Shown here: positions 51,498 to 60,601 of the stretch, one piece after another | How the letters are laid out: each line of letters starts with the position of its first letter | How positions within the stretch are numbered: the stretch's first letter is position 1 | Origin: Pontibacter akesuensis | GTDB lineage: Bacteria > Bacteroidota > Bacteroidia > Cytophagales > Hymenobacteraceae | Assembly (NCBI RefSeq): GCF_001611675.1 | Contig: NZ_CP014766.1 | Span: 930,001 to 994,000, forward strand | Reading direction: 5' to 3' | Length of the DNA stretch: 64,000 nt | Made by a program: the position numbers and the translations under genes | Notes under the pieces: generated by a model | What the model saw: the letters and a program-made list of their open reading frames with translations, nothing else | The model's database searches: none | Told to the model about the DNA's origin: nothing

Positions 51498-52979
51498 ATG
51501 CTCTTATTAGGTATAGATGTAGGAACATCATCCATAAAAGTATCGGTAGTGGATGCACAAACTCAGGATTGCCTGGCTTCGGCCCAGTATCCTGACGAAG
51601 AGTCGGACATTATCTCCCCGAAAGCAGGCTGGGCTGAGCAATCGCCAGAAATGTGGTGGGACCACGTGAAAGCGGCCATACAGAAAGCAAACGCCACCGG
51701 AAGCTACAACCCAAAGGACATTGGCGCCATCGGCATCGCGTACCAGATGCACGGCCTGGTGGTAGTGGACAAGCAGCAGCAAACCCTGCGCAACTCCATT
51801 ATCTGGTGCGACAGCCGCGCGGTGGAAATCGGGAACAAGGCCTTCAAAAGTATAGGCGAAGAGAAAAGCCTCTCCCACCTGCTCAACTCTCCGGGTAACT
51901 TTACGGCCTCAAAGCTGGCTTGGGTAAAGGCAAATGAGCCGGAGCTCTACTACAACATCGACAAGATCATGCTTCCCGGCGATTTTGTAGCCATGAAACT
52001 GACCGGCAACATTACCACCAGCATCTCTGCGCTGTCAGAGGGTGTTTTCTGGGATTTCCAGGATGACCAGCTTTCCAGCGACGTGCTCAACTACTACAAG
52101 TTCGACAAGGCGCTGATACCCGTGATTAACCCGGTGTTTTCGGAGCATGGCACGGTGCAGCAGGAGGTGGCCACAGAACTGGGGCTGACGGCAGGTATTC
52201 CTGTTACCTACAAGTCAGGTGACCAGCCTAACAACGCACTGTCACTGAACGTGCTGAAGCCAGGTGAAGTGGCTGCCACCGCGGGTACTTCTGGTGTTAT
52301 CTACGGTGTGAGCGATAAGCTTATTTATGATCCACAGTCGCGGGTGAACACCTTTGCGCACGTGAACTATGGGGAAGAGAAACGGCTGGGCGTGCTGCTG
52401 TGCATTAACGGCACGGGCAGCCTCAACCGCTGGATCAAAAACATTGCTGGCACCGGCATGAGCTACGCAGAAATGAACGACATGGCCGGCAAAATCAGCA
52501 TCGGCAGCAACGGCTTGCGCGTACTTCCGTTTGGCAACGGCGCCGAGCGCATGCTTAACAACGAGATTGTAGGCACGCATTTCCACAACATCGACCTGAA
52601 CCTGCACTCCAAAGCGCACATTTTCAGGGCTACACAAGAGGGCATCGCCTTTGCGTTCCGCTACGGCTTGGACATTATGCGCGAGAGCGGCATGAACCCC
52701 AGCATCATCCGGGCGGGCAAGGCCAACCTTTTCCTAAGCAACACCTTTACAGAGGCTTTCGTGAACGCAACGCATGTGCCGGTGGAGCTCTATCAGAACG
52801 ATGGCAGCGTTGGGGCCGCCTTAGGCGCGGGAATCGGCGTGAAGGCCTATAAATCGGAAGAGGAAGCCTTTACGAACAGCAAAAAATTGCAGGTAATTGA
52901 GCCAAAGGCCATTGAACAGTATGAGCCGGCTTACCAGGAGTGGAAAATGCTGCTGGAGAAACAACTGAAACAGAACTAA
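51498..52979 (+). CDS. xylB: Xylulokinase
   Basis: 493 residues from ATG 51498 (MLLLGIDVGTSSIKVSVVD); the frame goes back to a TTG at 51441 but the FGGY fold starts at the later codon. FGGY kinase blocks: DVGTSSIK (phosphate loop), IGIAYQMHGLVVVD with the MHG motif found in xylulokinases, SIIWCDSRA, KSGDQPNNALSLN, ATAGTSGVIYGV and GSVGAALGAGIGV. Phosphorylates D-xylulose to xylulose-5-phosphate with ATP. It is followed 31 bases later by xylA, so the two pathway enzymes are co-transcribed. Confidence 0.96.
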   Translation: MLLLGIDVGTSSIKVSVVDAQTQDCLASAQYPDEESDIISPKAGWAEQSPEMWWDHVKAAIQKANATGSYNPKDIGAIGIAYQMHGLVVVDKQQQTLRNSIIWCDSRAVEIGNKAFKSIGEEKSLSHLLNSPGNFTASKLAWVKANEPELYYNIDKIMLPGDFVAMKLTGNITTSISALSEGVFWDFQDDQLSSDVLNYYKFDKALIPVINPVFSEHGTVQQEVATELGLTAGIPVTYKSGDQPNNALSLNVLKPGEVAATAGTSGVIYGVSDKLIYDPQSRVNTFAHVNYGEEKRLGVLLCINGTGSLNRWIKNIAGTGMSYAEMNDMAGKISIGSNGLRVLPFGNGAERMLNNEIVGTHFHNIDLNLHSKAHIFRATQEGIAFAFRYGLDIMRESGMNPSIIRAGKANLFLSNTFTEAFVNATHVPVELYQNDGSVGAALGAGIGVKAYKSEEEAFTNSKKLQVIEPKAIEQYEPAYQEWKMLLEKQLKQN

Positions 52980-53010
52980 TTAAATTCTAAATAGCTAAAC
53001 ACTTAAGCAC

Positions 53011-54342
53011 ATGGCAAACATAGTATTAGGAGAAAAAGAGTTTTTTAAAGGTATAAATCAAATCAAATTTGAGGGCGTGGAGTCTGACAACCCACTGGCG
53101 TACCGTTGGTACGACGAAAACCGCGTGGTGGCAGGCAAAACGCTGAAAGACCACCTGCGCTTTGCAGTGGCTTACTGGCACTCGTTCAACGCGAACGGTT
53201 CTGATCCATTCGGTGGCGCTACGCTTAACTTCGCCTGGGATGAGAAAGCAGACCCAATCGAAAGAGCAAAAGACAAGATGGACGCGGCATTCGAGTTCAT
53301 CACCAAAATGAACATGCCTTACTACTGCTTCCATGATGTGGATGTGGTGGATTATGGAAATAATATCGCTGAAAACGAGCGACGCCTGCAGACGATGGTG
53401 GAATATGCCAAACAGAAGCAGCAGGAAAGCGGCGTGAAACTGCTTTGGGGAACTGCCAACGTGTTCTCGCACCAGCGCTACATGAACGGCGCCTCTACCA
53501 ACCCTGATTTCCATGTGCTGGCGCACGCAGGTGCACAGGTAAAAGCGGCGTTGGATGCTACTATCGCCCTGGATGGTGAGAACTACGTGTTCTGGGGTGG
53601 TCGCGAAGGTTATATGACGCTGCTGAACACAGACATGAAGCGTGAGCAGGACCACCTGGCCCGTTTCCTGCACACGGCAAAGGACTATGCGCGTAAGCAA
53701 GGCTTTAAAGGCACGTTCTTCATCGAGCCGAAGCCAATGGAGCCAACCAAGCACCAGTACGATTATGACTCTGCCACGGTGATCGGCTTCCTGCGCAAGT
53801 ATGACTTGCTGAACGACTTCAAGATCAACATCGAAGTAAACCACGCCACACTGGCTGGCCATACGTTCCAGCATGAACTGCAGGTTGCTGCCGATGCCGG
53901 CCTGCTGGGCTCTATCGACGCAAACCGCGGTGACTACCAGAACGGCTGGGATACCGACCAATTCCCGAACAACCTGAACGAACTGACGGAGGCGATGCTG
54001 GTGTTCCTGGAGGCCGGTGGCGTACAGGGCGGAGGCATCAACTTCGATGCGAAGATCAGAAGAAACTCTACTGATCCTGCTGACCTGTTCTACGCACACA
54101 TAGGTGGTGCCGACACGTTTGCAAGAGCGCTGATCACAGCTGACAGCATCCTGCAGAACTCTGACTACAGAAAAATACGTGAGGAGCGCTACGCCTCTTT
54201 TGACAGCGGAAAAGGCCAGGAGTTCGAGAATGGCAAAATAGCGCTGGAAGACCTGCGCCAGTTTGCCATCGAAAATGGTGAGCCAGCCGTGAAGAGCGGA
54301 CGCCAGGAGTACCTGGAGAACCTGATCAACAGGTACATCTAA
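53011..54342 (+). CDS. xylA: Xylose isomerase
   Basis: A 443-residue cytoplasmic TIM-barrel enzyme. Hallmarks: [15 protein letters not shown] (catalytic His), [40 protein letters not shown] (metal Glu and Lys), [19 protein letters not shown] and [17 protein letters not shown] (metal Asp residues). Length about 440 and these motifs indicate the class II type. It converts D-xylose to D-xylulose with divalent metal. It lies between xylB and the sugar symporter with short gaps (31 and 39 bases), in the order xylB-xylA-transporter. Confidence 0.97.
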   Translation: MANIVLGEKEFFKGINQIKFEGVESDNPLAYRWYDENRVVAGKTLKDHLRFAVAYWHSFNANGSDPFGGATLNFAWDEKADPIERAKDKMDAAFEFITKMNMPYYCFHDVDVVDYGNNIAENERRLQTMVEYAKQKQQESGVKLLWGTANVFSHQRYMNGASTNPDFHVLAHAGAQVKAALDATIALDGENYVFWGGREGYMTLLNTDMKREQDHLARFLHTAKDYARKQGFKGTFFIEPKPMEPTKHQYDYDSATVIGFLRKYDLLNDFKINIEVNHATLAGHTFQHELQVAADAGLLGSIDANRGDYQNGWDTDQFPNNLNELTEAMLVFLEAGGVQGGGINFDAKIRRNSTDPADLFYAHIGGADTFARALITADSILQNSDYRKIREERYASFDSGKGQEFENGKIALEDLRQFAIENGEPAVKSGRQEYLENLINRYI

Positions 54343-54381
54343 GAAGCTTACAAGTATAGCTAACCCTTATTCCACCTATTC

Positions 54382-55836
54382 ATGATAAAGAACGAAAATC
54401 TAACGGCAGGGCAGAACATTCCCTATATCGCCGGGATTACGCTGATCGCCACCCTGGGCGGATTGCTCTTCGGGTACGATACAGCTGTTATTTCAGGCGC
54501 AGAACGGTCGGTGCAGCTCTACCTGGTAAACAGCCTCGGGCTGAGTACCTGGGTGCATGGCGCTACCATCTCCAGTGCCTTGATCGGCTGTATTATCGGC
54601 GGAGCCATTTCAGGCGTCTTTGCGTCAGGTATTGGTCGTAAGAAAACCCTGATCATAGCGGCCATTCTGTTTTTCATCTCGGCGCTGGGTTCTGGTTACC
54701 CGGAGTTTTTGTTCTTTGAAGAGGGTAAGCCAACCATGGGCTTGCTCTACATGTTTAACTTTTACAGGATTATAGGTGGAATAGGGGTTGGACTTGCCTC
54801 GGCGGTTGTGCCGGTTTACATTGGTGAAATAGCCCCGGCCAACCTGCGCGGGCGGCTGGTTTCGCTTAACCAGTTTGCCATCATCTTTGGTATGCTGGTG
54901 GTATACTTCGTGAACTGGGGAATTTCCAGCGGGGAGTCTGTGGAGTGGCTGAACAACGTGGGCTGGAGGCGCATGTTTTTATCAGAGGCTATTCCAGCCG
55001 GTTTGTTTGGCATTTTGTTGTTCTTTGTTCCTGAAACGCCACGCTACCTAAGTATGGCTAACCGGGATGAGGAAGCTATGAAGATCCTGACAAAAGTAAA
55101 CGGCGGCCATCGTGCCCGGGAGATTTTTGCCGAGATAAAGAACACGGTGGAGCACCATTCCGGCAACCTGTTCTCCTACGGAAAAACGGTTATCATCATT
55201 GGTATTCTGCTTTCGGTGTTCCAGCAGTTCGTGGGAATCAATGTAGCCCTGTACTATGCGCCGCGAATTTTTGAAAGTATGGGAGCCGGCAAAGACGCCT
55301 CCATGCTGCAAACGGTGGTAATGGGTATTATAAACGTGATCTTTACGGTGGTGGCCATCCTTACGGTGGACAGATGGGGCAGAAAGCCCCTGCTGATGGT
55401 GGGCTCCATAGGTATGGCAATCGGAATGTTCGCTATTGCCGGCCTGGCCTACTACGAGATTATCGGTATCAGCACACTGGTATTCATCATCATTTACACG
55501 GCTTCGTTTATGATGTCGTGGGGTCCAATTTGCTGGGTGCTAATTTCAGAGATTTTCCCGAACAAGATTCGTGGTAAAGCGGTGGCAATTGCCGTGGCCG
55601 CACAGTGGGCTGCCAACTTCTTTATCTCTTCCACCTACCCATCTATGATGGAGTTCAGCGGCGCGTTTACGTACGGCTTCTACGGGCTGATGAGCCTCAT
55701 CTCCTTCCTGTTTGTGTGGAAGATGATTCCTGAAACCAAAGGAAAATCGCTGGAGGAAATGGAGCAGCTCTGGATCAGAAAATCAGGCAATGTGCCTGCG
55801 CAGGAAGCATATGCTGCCAACAAGACGCGCGTGTAA
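54382..55836 (+). CDS. Sugar-porter MFS transporter, probable xylose:H+ symporter
   Basis: A 484-residue protein with 12 predicted helices and the sugar porter signatures: LLFGYDTAVISGAE in helix 1, ASGIGRKKTLI after helix 2, RIIGGIGVGLASAVVPVYIGEIAPANLRGRL (longer motif; key R..G.G and PxYxxE), PETPRYL after helix 6, DRWGRKPLL, and PETKGKSLEEME at the end. This is the XylE/GLUT group. Given xylB and xylA directly upstream, D-xylose is the likely substrate. Last gene of the rightward operon, followed by a strong hairpin terminator. Confidence 0.93.
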   Translation: MIKNENLTAGQNIPYIAGITLIATLGGLLFGYDTAVISGAERSVQLYLVNSLGLSTWVHGATISSALIGCIIGGAISGVFASGIGRKKTLIIAAILFFISALGSGYPEFLFFEEGKPTMGLLYMFNFYRIIGGIGVGLASAVVPVYIGEIAPANLRGRLVSLNQFAIIFGMLVVYFVNWGISSGESVEWLNNVGWRRMFLSEAIPAGLFGILLFFVPETPRYLSMANRDEEAMKILTKVNGGHRAREIFAEIKNTVEHHSGNLFSYGKTVIIIGILLSVFQQFVGINVALYYAPRIFESMGAGKDASMLQTVVMGIINVIFTVVAILTVDRWGRKPLLMVGSIGMAIGMFAIAGLAYYEIIGISTLVFIIIYTASFMMSWGPICWVLISEIFPNKIRGKAVAIAVAAQWAANFFISSTYPSMMEFSGAFTYGFYGLMSLISFLFVWKMIPETKGKSLEEMEQLWIRKSGNVPAQEAYAANKTRV

Positions 55837-56187
55837 TCACGGAAGGCACAGGAGTTGTATACCTAACTTGAGGTAGCCGCTAAGGCATCCTCAAAATAAT
55901 TTTAAGCGAAAGCGCCCCAGACTATCAAAGGTCTGGGGCGCTTTCGCTTTTATGTAGAGTCATCTTTTCCCGCCTCCGCCGCGGAGTTCTACATTCACTG
56001 TTTGACAAACAGAACAGCAGACTACTATCCTGTCTCATCAGCCACAGCCACCCAGGACAAGCATAAATTCAGAATGTAGAGTTCGTGTACTTGCTGCCAG
56101 AAAGTATAACTGCAGGGCCGAATTACTGCGTATAGCAAGGTAACTAATTGATCTTAAATACATTTTAACAAAACAAACTTAATAACT
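55837..56187. other. Intergenic stretch with terminator
   Basis: About 350 bases. It contains the terminator at 55904-55949, then DNA with no gene-like ORF and presumably the promoter of the following SDR gene. No repeat recognised. Confidence 0.55.
55904..55949 (+). terminator. Intrinsic terminator ending the xylose operon
   Basis: A perfect 19-bp stem AAGCGAAAGCGCCCCAGAC (55904-55922) with 55931-55949, 8-base loop, followed by a T run, about 70 bases after the symporter stop. Confidence 0.9.
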
Positions 56188-57216
56188 ATGACAGTTACAC
56201 TTAAACCCCTCTACGAGCAGGTAATGGTAATTACAGGTGCCTCCAGCGGCATTGGACTCGCAACGGCTCGCGCAGCGGCAAAGAAAGGCGCAAAAGTAGT
56301 GTTGGCATCCCGAAACAAGGAAGCACTTGAAGAGATAGAGCAGCAGATTAAGGGCGAAGGCGGCCAGGCCATCCATGTGGTGGCCGATGTGGGCCGCTCA
56401 GAGGATGTACAGCGTATCGCAGATGCAGCTGCGCGGCACTTTGGCGGCTTCGACACGTGGGTAAACGATGCCGGGGTTACCATATACGGACGGTTGGAGG
56501 AGGTAAGTGAAGAAGACAGCCGGCGCCTGTTCGATACAAACTTCTGGGGACTTGTGTCTGGTTCGCTAATCGCCGCACAACACCTGAAAACCCGCGGTGG
56601 CGCCATCATCAACATCGGCAGCGTCTTGTCTGATGTGGCTATACCAACTCAGGGGATGTATTCAGCCAGTAAACACGCGGTGAAAGGCTTTACAGATGCC
56701 CTGCGCATTGAGCTGGAGGAAGACAAGGCTCCAGTATCGGTTACCTTGATAAAGCCTTCGGCAATCAACACTCCCTACACCGAGCACGCTAGAAACTATA
56801 CAGACAAAGCACTGACACTTCCGCCACCAGTGTATGCGCCAGAGGAAGTGGCCAACGCCATACTTCATGCAGCCGAGCACCCGAAACGCGACATCATTGT
56901 TGGCGGCGGCGGAAAGGCCATGAGCAGCACCAACAAGTATGCACCAGGCATGATGGATATGGCCAGCAGAAGTATGATGACCAACATGCAGTTGAAGGAT
57001 GAGCCCGCACAGCACCACGAGGGTTCGCTGCACCAGCACGGCAAAGACGGCAAAGTGCACGGCAACTACGATGGCCACGTGATGAAAACCAGCCTTTACA
57101 CGCGTGCCTCCATGCACCCGGTTATCACCAGTGTAGTGGTGGCAGCAGCCAGTGCCGCCGCCTTCGCCTTGCTTGGCAAAAACAACATTAAGCAGCGCAT
57201 CAAGTCTATGAAGTAA
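56188..57216 (+). CDS. SDR oxidoreductase with His-rich tail and C-terminal membrane segment
   Basis: A 342-residue protein. Residues 8-240 form a classical SDR: ITGASSGIGLATARAAAKKG (NADP-type Gly loop), NDAGVTIYGRLEE (NNAG variant), INIGSVLSDVAIPTQ (Ser) and YSASKHAVKGFTDALR (Tyr/Lys). A tail of about 100 residues follows, with a Met-rich stretch (APGMMDMASRSMMTNMQ), a His-rich stretch (HHEGSLHQHGKDGKVHGNYDGH) and a hydrophobic helix (HPVITSVVVAAASAAAFALLG) before a basic end. The tail may anchor the enzyme to the membrane and bind metal. The substrate is unknown. It stands alone after the xylose-operon terminator and ends before its own hairpin. Confidence 0.85.
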   Translation: MTVTLKPLYEQVMVITGASSGIGLATARAAAKKGAKVVLASRNKEALEEIEQQIKGEGGQAIHVVADVGRSEDVQRIADAAARHFGGFDTWVNDAGVTIYGRLEEVSEEDSRRLFDTNFWGLVSGSLIAAQHLKTRGGAIINIGSVLSDVAIPTQGMYSASKHAVKGFTDALRIELEEDKAPVSVTLIKPSAINTPYTEHARNYTDKALTLPPPVYAPEEVANAILHAAEHPKRDIIVGGGGKAMSSTNKYAPGMMDMASRSMMTNMQLKDEPAQHHEGSLHQHGKDGKVHGNYDGHVMKTSLYTRASMHPVITSVVVAAASAAAFALLGKNNIKQRIKSMK

Positions 57217-57240
57217 GATGTCTTACAAAGAATAAAGACT

Positions 57241-57281
57241 AAGCCATACTTCCAGAAAGTTGATTTTGGGAAGTATGGCTT
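57241..57281. terminator. Intrinsic terminator after the SDR gene
   Basis: AAGCCATACTTCC (57241-57253) pairs perfectly with GGAAGTATGGCTT (57269-57281), followed by TTTTG. Confidence 0.82.
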
Positions 57282-57362
57282 TTTGCTTGCGCTTCTACTT
57301 GCTAGAACATGGTGTAACTATACTGTTCATTTTTCCGCTCCTGTCATTCCCTTACGCCTTGC

Positions 57363-59054
57363 TTAAAAACCTGCAGCCGCATCATCGCCACGTGGGTCGG
57401 CACCGCCTTCCAGTTTCCCATTTGGTAAAACCAAAATGCCGGCAGCTCGCCCAATGCCCCCCTCTGGTTTGGGTACGATTTTGTGGCCTTTCCACCACAA
57501 GCTTAACGAAGTTTTCATTCCCAAAGCACCCCACTCTGACAGCACCCAATCCGGCTTCCATTGGTGGTGGAACCGGCCGGCATTCACCGCTCCCTGCATC
57601 GGCAACCCATGCGCCGTAACGTTCAGGATGATCTGGTAAACGGTGGTGATAATCGTGGAGCCGCCCATACTTCCCACTACCATAAAAAGCTTCCCGTCCT
57701 TCTCCAGTATAGTAGGCGTCATGGAGCTGAGCATGCGCTTGCCTGGTGCAATGGCATTTGCCTCTCCCCCAATCAATCCGTAGCTGTTCGGGTAGCCGGG
57801 CTTGATGCTGAAATCATCCATTTCGTTGTTGAGCAGGAACTGGGCACCGGCCACAAAAGTCTTGGCGCCATAGCTGCTGTTCAAGGTGGTGGTAACGGAC
57901 ACGGCATTTCCCGCGGGGTCTACAATGGAGTAGTGCGTGGTATTGGGACTTTCAGGCGGCACAGGCACGCCCGGCGCAATTTTATCACTGTCTGAGGCTT
58001 TTCCAGGGGAGAAATCAGCCATACTTCTTCTGATGTACGCGGTGTCCAGCAGCCCCCGCACCGGTACGTCATAGTAGTCAGGGTCGCCCAGGTGCTTTGC
58101 CCGGTCGGCGTATACCCTTCTTTCGGCTTCTATTTTCAGGTGGGCTGATGGGGCTGTATGCAGGCCCCATTCAGCTACCGGATAGTTTTGGGTGATATGG
58201 AGAAGTTGCAGCAGGGCAATACCGCCGCTGGACGGAGGCGGCATGGAAATAACGTTGTAATTTTCATACTTGCCGCTGATAGGCTCCCGCCAAATGGCTT
58301 CGTAAGCCGCCAGGTCTTCTTTCGTGATCAGGCCGCCCCCGCGCTTCATTTCTGCCGCTATTAAATCAGCGGTAGTGCCGGCATAAAATCCAGCGCGGCC
58401 CTGGTCCCGGATACGCTCCAGCACCTGTGCCAACTCCCCCAGCCTTAGCGTATCGCCTTCTTCCCAGTTGTCCTTCAGTATGAACTCAGGCCTGATACTG
58501 CTATATCGGATAAAATCCAGCCGGTAATCATTTAGCTTCCGTGCCTCTTTCTGGGTTAGCGGAAATCCGTTAGCCGCAAGGTCTATGGCTGGCTGCACCA
58601 ACATTGCCCAGGGCAGGCTGCCATACCTGGCGTGGAGCTTTATCATGCCATCCACAGTACCGGGCACCCCGGCGGCCATATGGCCTTTTTCACTTAAGCC
58701 TTCTATCACCTCCCCTTCTTCGTTCAGGTACATGTCAGGCCGTGCGGCGGCCGGTGCTTTTTCCCTGTAATCGAGGGCGGCGGTGCTGCCATCCTGCTGC
58801 CGCAAAACAAGAAAGCCCCCGCCGCCGATGTTACCGGCATCGGGGTAAACCACAGCCAGCGCAAACTGCACGGCAACAGCAGCGTCTGCCGCATTTCCTC
58901 CTTGTTTCATTATTTCGGCGCCAACGGCAGAGGCAAGCGGGTGCGCAGAAACCACCATGGCTTTGTTCGTTACCAGCCCTACTTCGTGAAGCTCACGATG
59001 CATACACCCGCAGGTGCCTACAAGTATAAACAGGAAGAATATTCTTTTAATCAT
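57363..59054 (-). CDS. ggt: Gamma-glutamyltransferase lipoprotein
   Basis: 563 residues from ATG 59054 (a GTG seven codons upstream is possible but precedes the signal peptide IKRIFFLFILVGTCGC). The large-subunit region has MVVSAHPLASAVGAEIMKQGGNAADAAVA, a GGT hallmark (key residues GGNAADAA), GNIGGGGFLVL and MPPPSSGGIALLQLL. Autocleavage occurs before the catalytic Thr in NTTHYSIVDPAGNAVSVTTT, followed by the small subunit with LNNEMDDFS, MLSSMTPTIL and GSMGGSTIITTVYQ. It hydrolyses or transfers gamma-glutamyl groups, for example from glutathione, in the periplasm. It is a single gene on the minus strand facing the SDR terminator. Confidence 0.95.
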   Translation of the reverse strand: MIKRIFFLFILVGTCGCMHRELHEVGLVTNKAMVVSAHPLASAVGAEIMKQGGNAADAAVAVQFALAVVYPDAGNIGGGGFLVLRQQDGSTAALDYREKAPAAARPDMYLNEEGEVIEGLSEKGHMAAGVPGTVDGMIKLHARYGSLPWAMLVQPAIDLAANGFPLTQKEARKLNDYRLDFIRYSSIRPEFILKDNWEEGDTLRLGELAQVLERIRDQGRAGFYAGTTADLIAAEMKRGGGLITKEDLAAYEAIWREPISGKYENYNVISMPPPSSGGIALLQLLHITQNYPVAEWGLHTAPSAHLKIEAERRVYADRAKHLGDPDYYDVPVRGLLDTAYIRRSMADFSPGKASDSDKIAPGVPVPPESPNTTHYSIVDPAGNAVSVTTTLNSSYGAKTFVAGAQFLLNNEMDDFSIKPGYPNSYGLIGGEANAIAPGKRMLSSMTPTILEKDGKLFMVVGSMGGSTIITTVYQIILNVTAHGLPMQGAVNAGRFHHQWKPDWVLSEWGALGMKTSLSLWWKGHKIVPKPEGGIGRAAGILVLPNGKLEGGADPRGDDAAAGF

Positions 59055-59356
59055 GCAATCGCTTTTAGAAGTCACCAGCCACGTATGGCTCTCATCAGTA
59101 CCCGAAAAAAGTGCGGCGGGTTTAAAAGGTTGGTTTTGTTGTACAGTTTAAGACATGCTTCCCGTGCTGCAGCAGGATAAATTTTAAACTTGATGAGGCC
59201 GAAAATTCCCTTTGATCTTTAGCTGCTGCTGGTAAACAATAAATCTATAGGCTATATGAATAGGGTTTAAGGCCGTTAAAGGGCACTTTTACTGAATTGG
59301 CACGCGAATTGCAAATGCAGCTTTAAATTATTTGTAAGTGTTCTTCACTAAATAAT
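59055..59356. other. Divergent interval with sigma-54 promoter
   Basis: About 300 bases between ggt (minus) and the glycine-zipper gene (plus). It contains the sigma-54-type sequence at 59297-59313; the rest shows no ORF of interest. Confidence 0.6.
59297..59313 (+). promoter_or_regulatory. Sigma-54 (RpoN) promoter, -24/-12
   Basis: TTGGCACGCGAATTGCA matches the sigma-54 consensus TGGCACG-N4-TTGCA exactly, with the GG and GC dinucleotides 12 bases apart (59299 and 59311). The predicted start of transcription is about 59323, 33 bases before the ATG at 59357. Expression should then need an enhancer-binding activator. Confidence 0.82.
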
Positions 59357-59926
59357 ATGGTTATGAAAAAGATAAGCTATGTATTCAGTTTTGTACTAAT
59401 TTTCGCGATCGCATTTAGCGGATCGACCCAGGCACAGAATAAGAAGTGGAGCCCGCAGGCCAAAGGCACTGTGATTGGTGCAGCCACTGGAGCCGCTGCG
59501 GGTGCAGTCATTCACAAGCGTAACCGCGTGGTTGGTGGCGTTGTAGGCGGCGTAGTCGGTGCTGGCGCTGGCTACGGTGTAGGCAAAGTCATCGACAACA
59601 AGCAAAAGAAGAAAGAGGAGGCCAGAATAGCTGAAGCGAACAGAGTAGCCGAGGCAAACCGTGTGGCAGCCGCTAACCGTGCCGCTGCTGCCGAAAGAGA
59701 AGCCGCTAACAGGGCCATTGCCAAAAACGACAGACCTGTGGAACGCAAAGCGGTAGCTAACAAAGTGGCCACCCCGGCTCGTGTTGCTACGCCGGCCATG
59801 GCTGCTGCCTACAGCTATAACACCCTGCAGGACCCGATCATGGGATTGACCCTGATGCCAAACGAGTCGTACGGCGACCCTACCAAACCTTACTATACTT
59901 CAGAATACCGAAGAAAGAGCTGGTAA
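59357..59926 (+). CDS. Secreted glycine-zipper protein, YMGG-like
   Basis: A 189-residue protein; start ATG 59357 or 59363. Signal peptide (KISYVFSFVLIFAIAFSGSTQA). Residues 35-78 are a glycine-zipper: GTVIGAATGAAAGAVIHKRN and VVGGVVGGVVGAGAGYGVGKVID, two membrane-active helices with GxxxG spacing. An Ala/Arg/Glu-rich helix built on AEANRVA-like heptads follows (about 85-125), then a Pro/Ala linker and an aromatic C-terminus (MPNESYGDPTKPYYTSEYRR). Such proteins insert in the outer membrane or help envelope stress adaptation in other bacteria; the exact role is unknown. The sigma-54 promoter just upstream suggests conditional expression. Confidence 0.85.
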   Translation: MVMKKISYVFSFVLIFAIAFSGSTQAQNKKWSPQAKGTVIGAATGAAAGAVIHKRNRVVGGVVGGVVGAGAGYGVGKVIDNKQKKKEEARIAEANRVAEANRVAAANRAAAAEREAANRAIAKNDRPVERKAVANKVATPARVATPAMAAAYSYNTLQDPIMGLTLMPNESYGDPTKPYYTSEYRRKSW

Positions 59927-60026
59927 CCCAGCCACAGTTTGCCATCTGGCGCGATGCACCGGGTTTGATTTCGGTGCATCGCGGTGGGCAACAGAAGTAT
60001 GGCATTCACACTTAAAGACGAAAACG

Positions 60027-60482
60027 ATGAAAAATCTCTTGTATATTTTCGCATTTGCAGCTTTGCTTGGCTCCTGCACAGAGAAAGAGGACGAAGTAAG
60101 CGTGCAGGAACTGAATAACCGCTTTATATCAGCCTGGAACAGCAACCAGTATGAGCAGATAGACGCGCTGCTGGCCGACGATGTACAGTTTGTACAGGGC
60201 GAGGTGCATTTTAAAGGTAAAAATGAAGTGGCTGAGCGCTGGGTAGGCGAAACACTCGGTACTATTACTGACCTGAAAACTAATGTGGTAAGCTCAGGTG
60301 AGGACAATAAGATCGCCTATGAGGCCGGTACTTTCTCTGTAGACGTACTGCCTTCCGGGCCGGATCAGCCGCACGGCTATGGCGAAGGCAACTTTATGCT
60401 GCTCTGGAAAAAAGGCGAAGACGGCGCCTGGAAACTTAGCTATGCGCAGTTAGAAGACCTGCCCGTTCAAATAAAGAACTAA
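60027..60482 (+). CDS. NTF2-like (SnoaL-type) lipoprotein
   Basis: A 151-residue lipoprotein (MKNLLYIFAFAALLGSC, Cys17). The mature protein is a single NTF2-like domain: ELNNRFISAWNSNQYEQIDALLADDVQFV, FKGKNEVAERWVGETLG, and the strands YEAGTFSVDVLPSG, GNFMLLWKKGEDGAWKLSYAQLE, which end in the typical W-K strand. NTF2-like folds bind small hydrophobic ligands or act as isomerases; no catalytic residues can be assigned. It is separated by 100 bases from the glycine-zipper gene and might be read from the same sigma-54 start. It faces the MotB-like gene across a shared terminator. Confidence 0.83.
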   Translation: MKNLLYIFAFAALLGSCTEKEDEVSVQELNNRFISAWNSNQYEQIDALLADDVQFVQGEVHFKGKNEVAERWVGETLGTITDLKTNVVSSGEDNKIAYEAGTFSVDVLPSGPDQPHGYGEGNFMLLWKKGEDGAWKLSYAQLEDLPVQIKN

Positions 60483-60517
60483 TTTGGGTAGACTTATACT
60501 TTAAATTATCTGCTTAT

Positions 60518-60556
60518 AAAGAAGCCGGTTGCTCCACATGAGTAACCGGCTTCTTT
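60518..60556. terminator. Bidirectional terminator
   Basis: AAAGAAGCCGGTT (60518-60530) pairs perfectly with AACCGGCTTCTTT (60544-60556), then a T run on the plus strand and an A-rich left flank. It separates the NTF2-like gene from the convergent MotA/MotB-like operon and marks that operon's end. Confidence 0.86.
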
Positions 60557-60601
60557 TTTGTGACCATGTTCTTGTGCTAATATTACAGCTGTTGTTTATG
60601 C

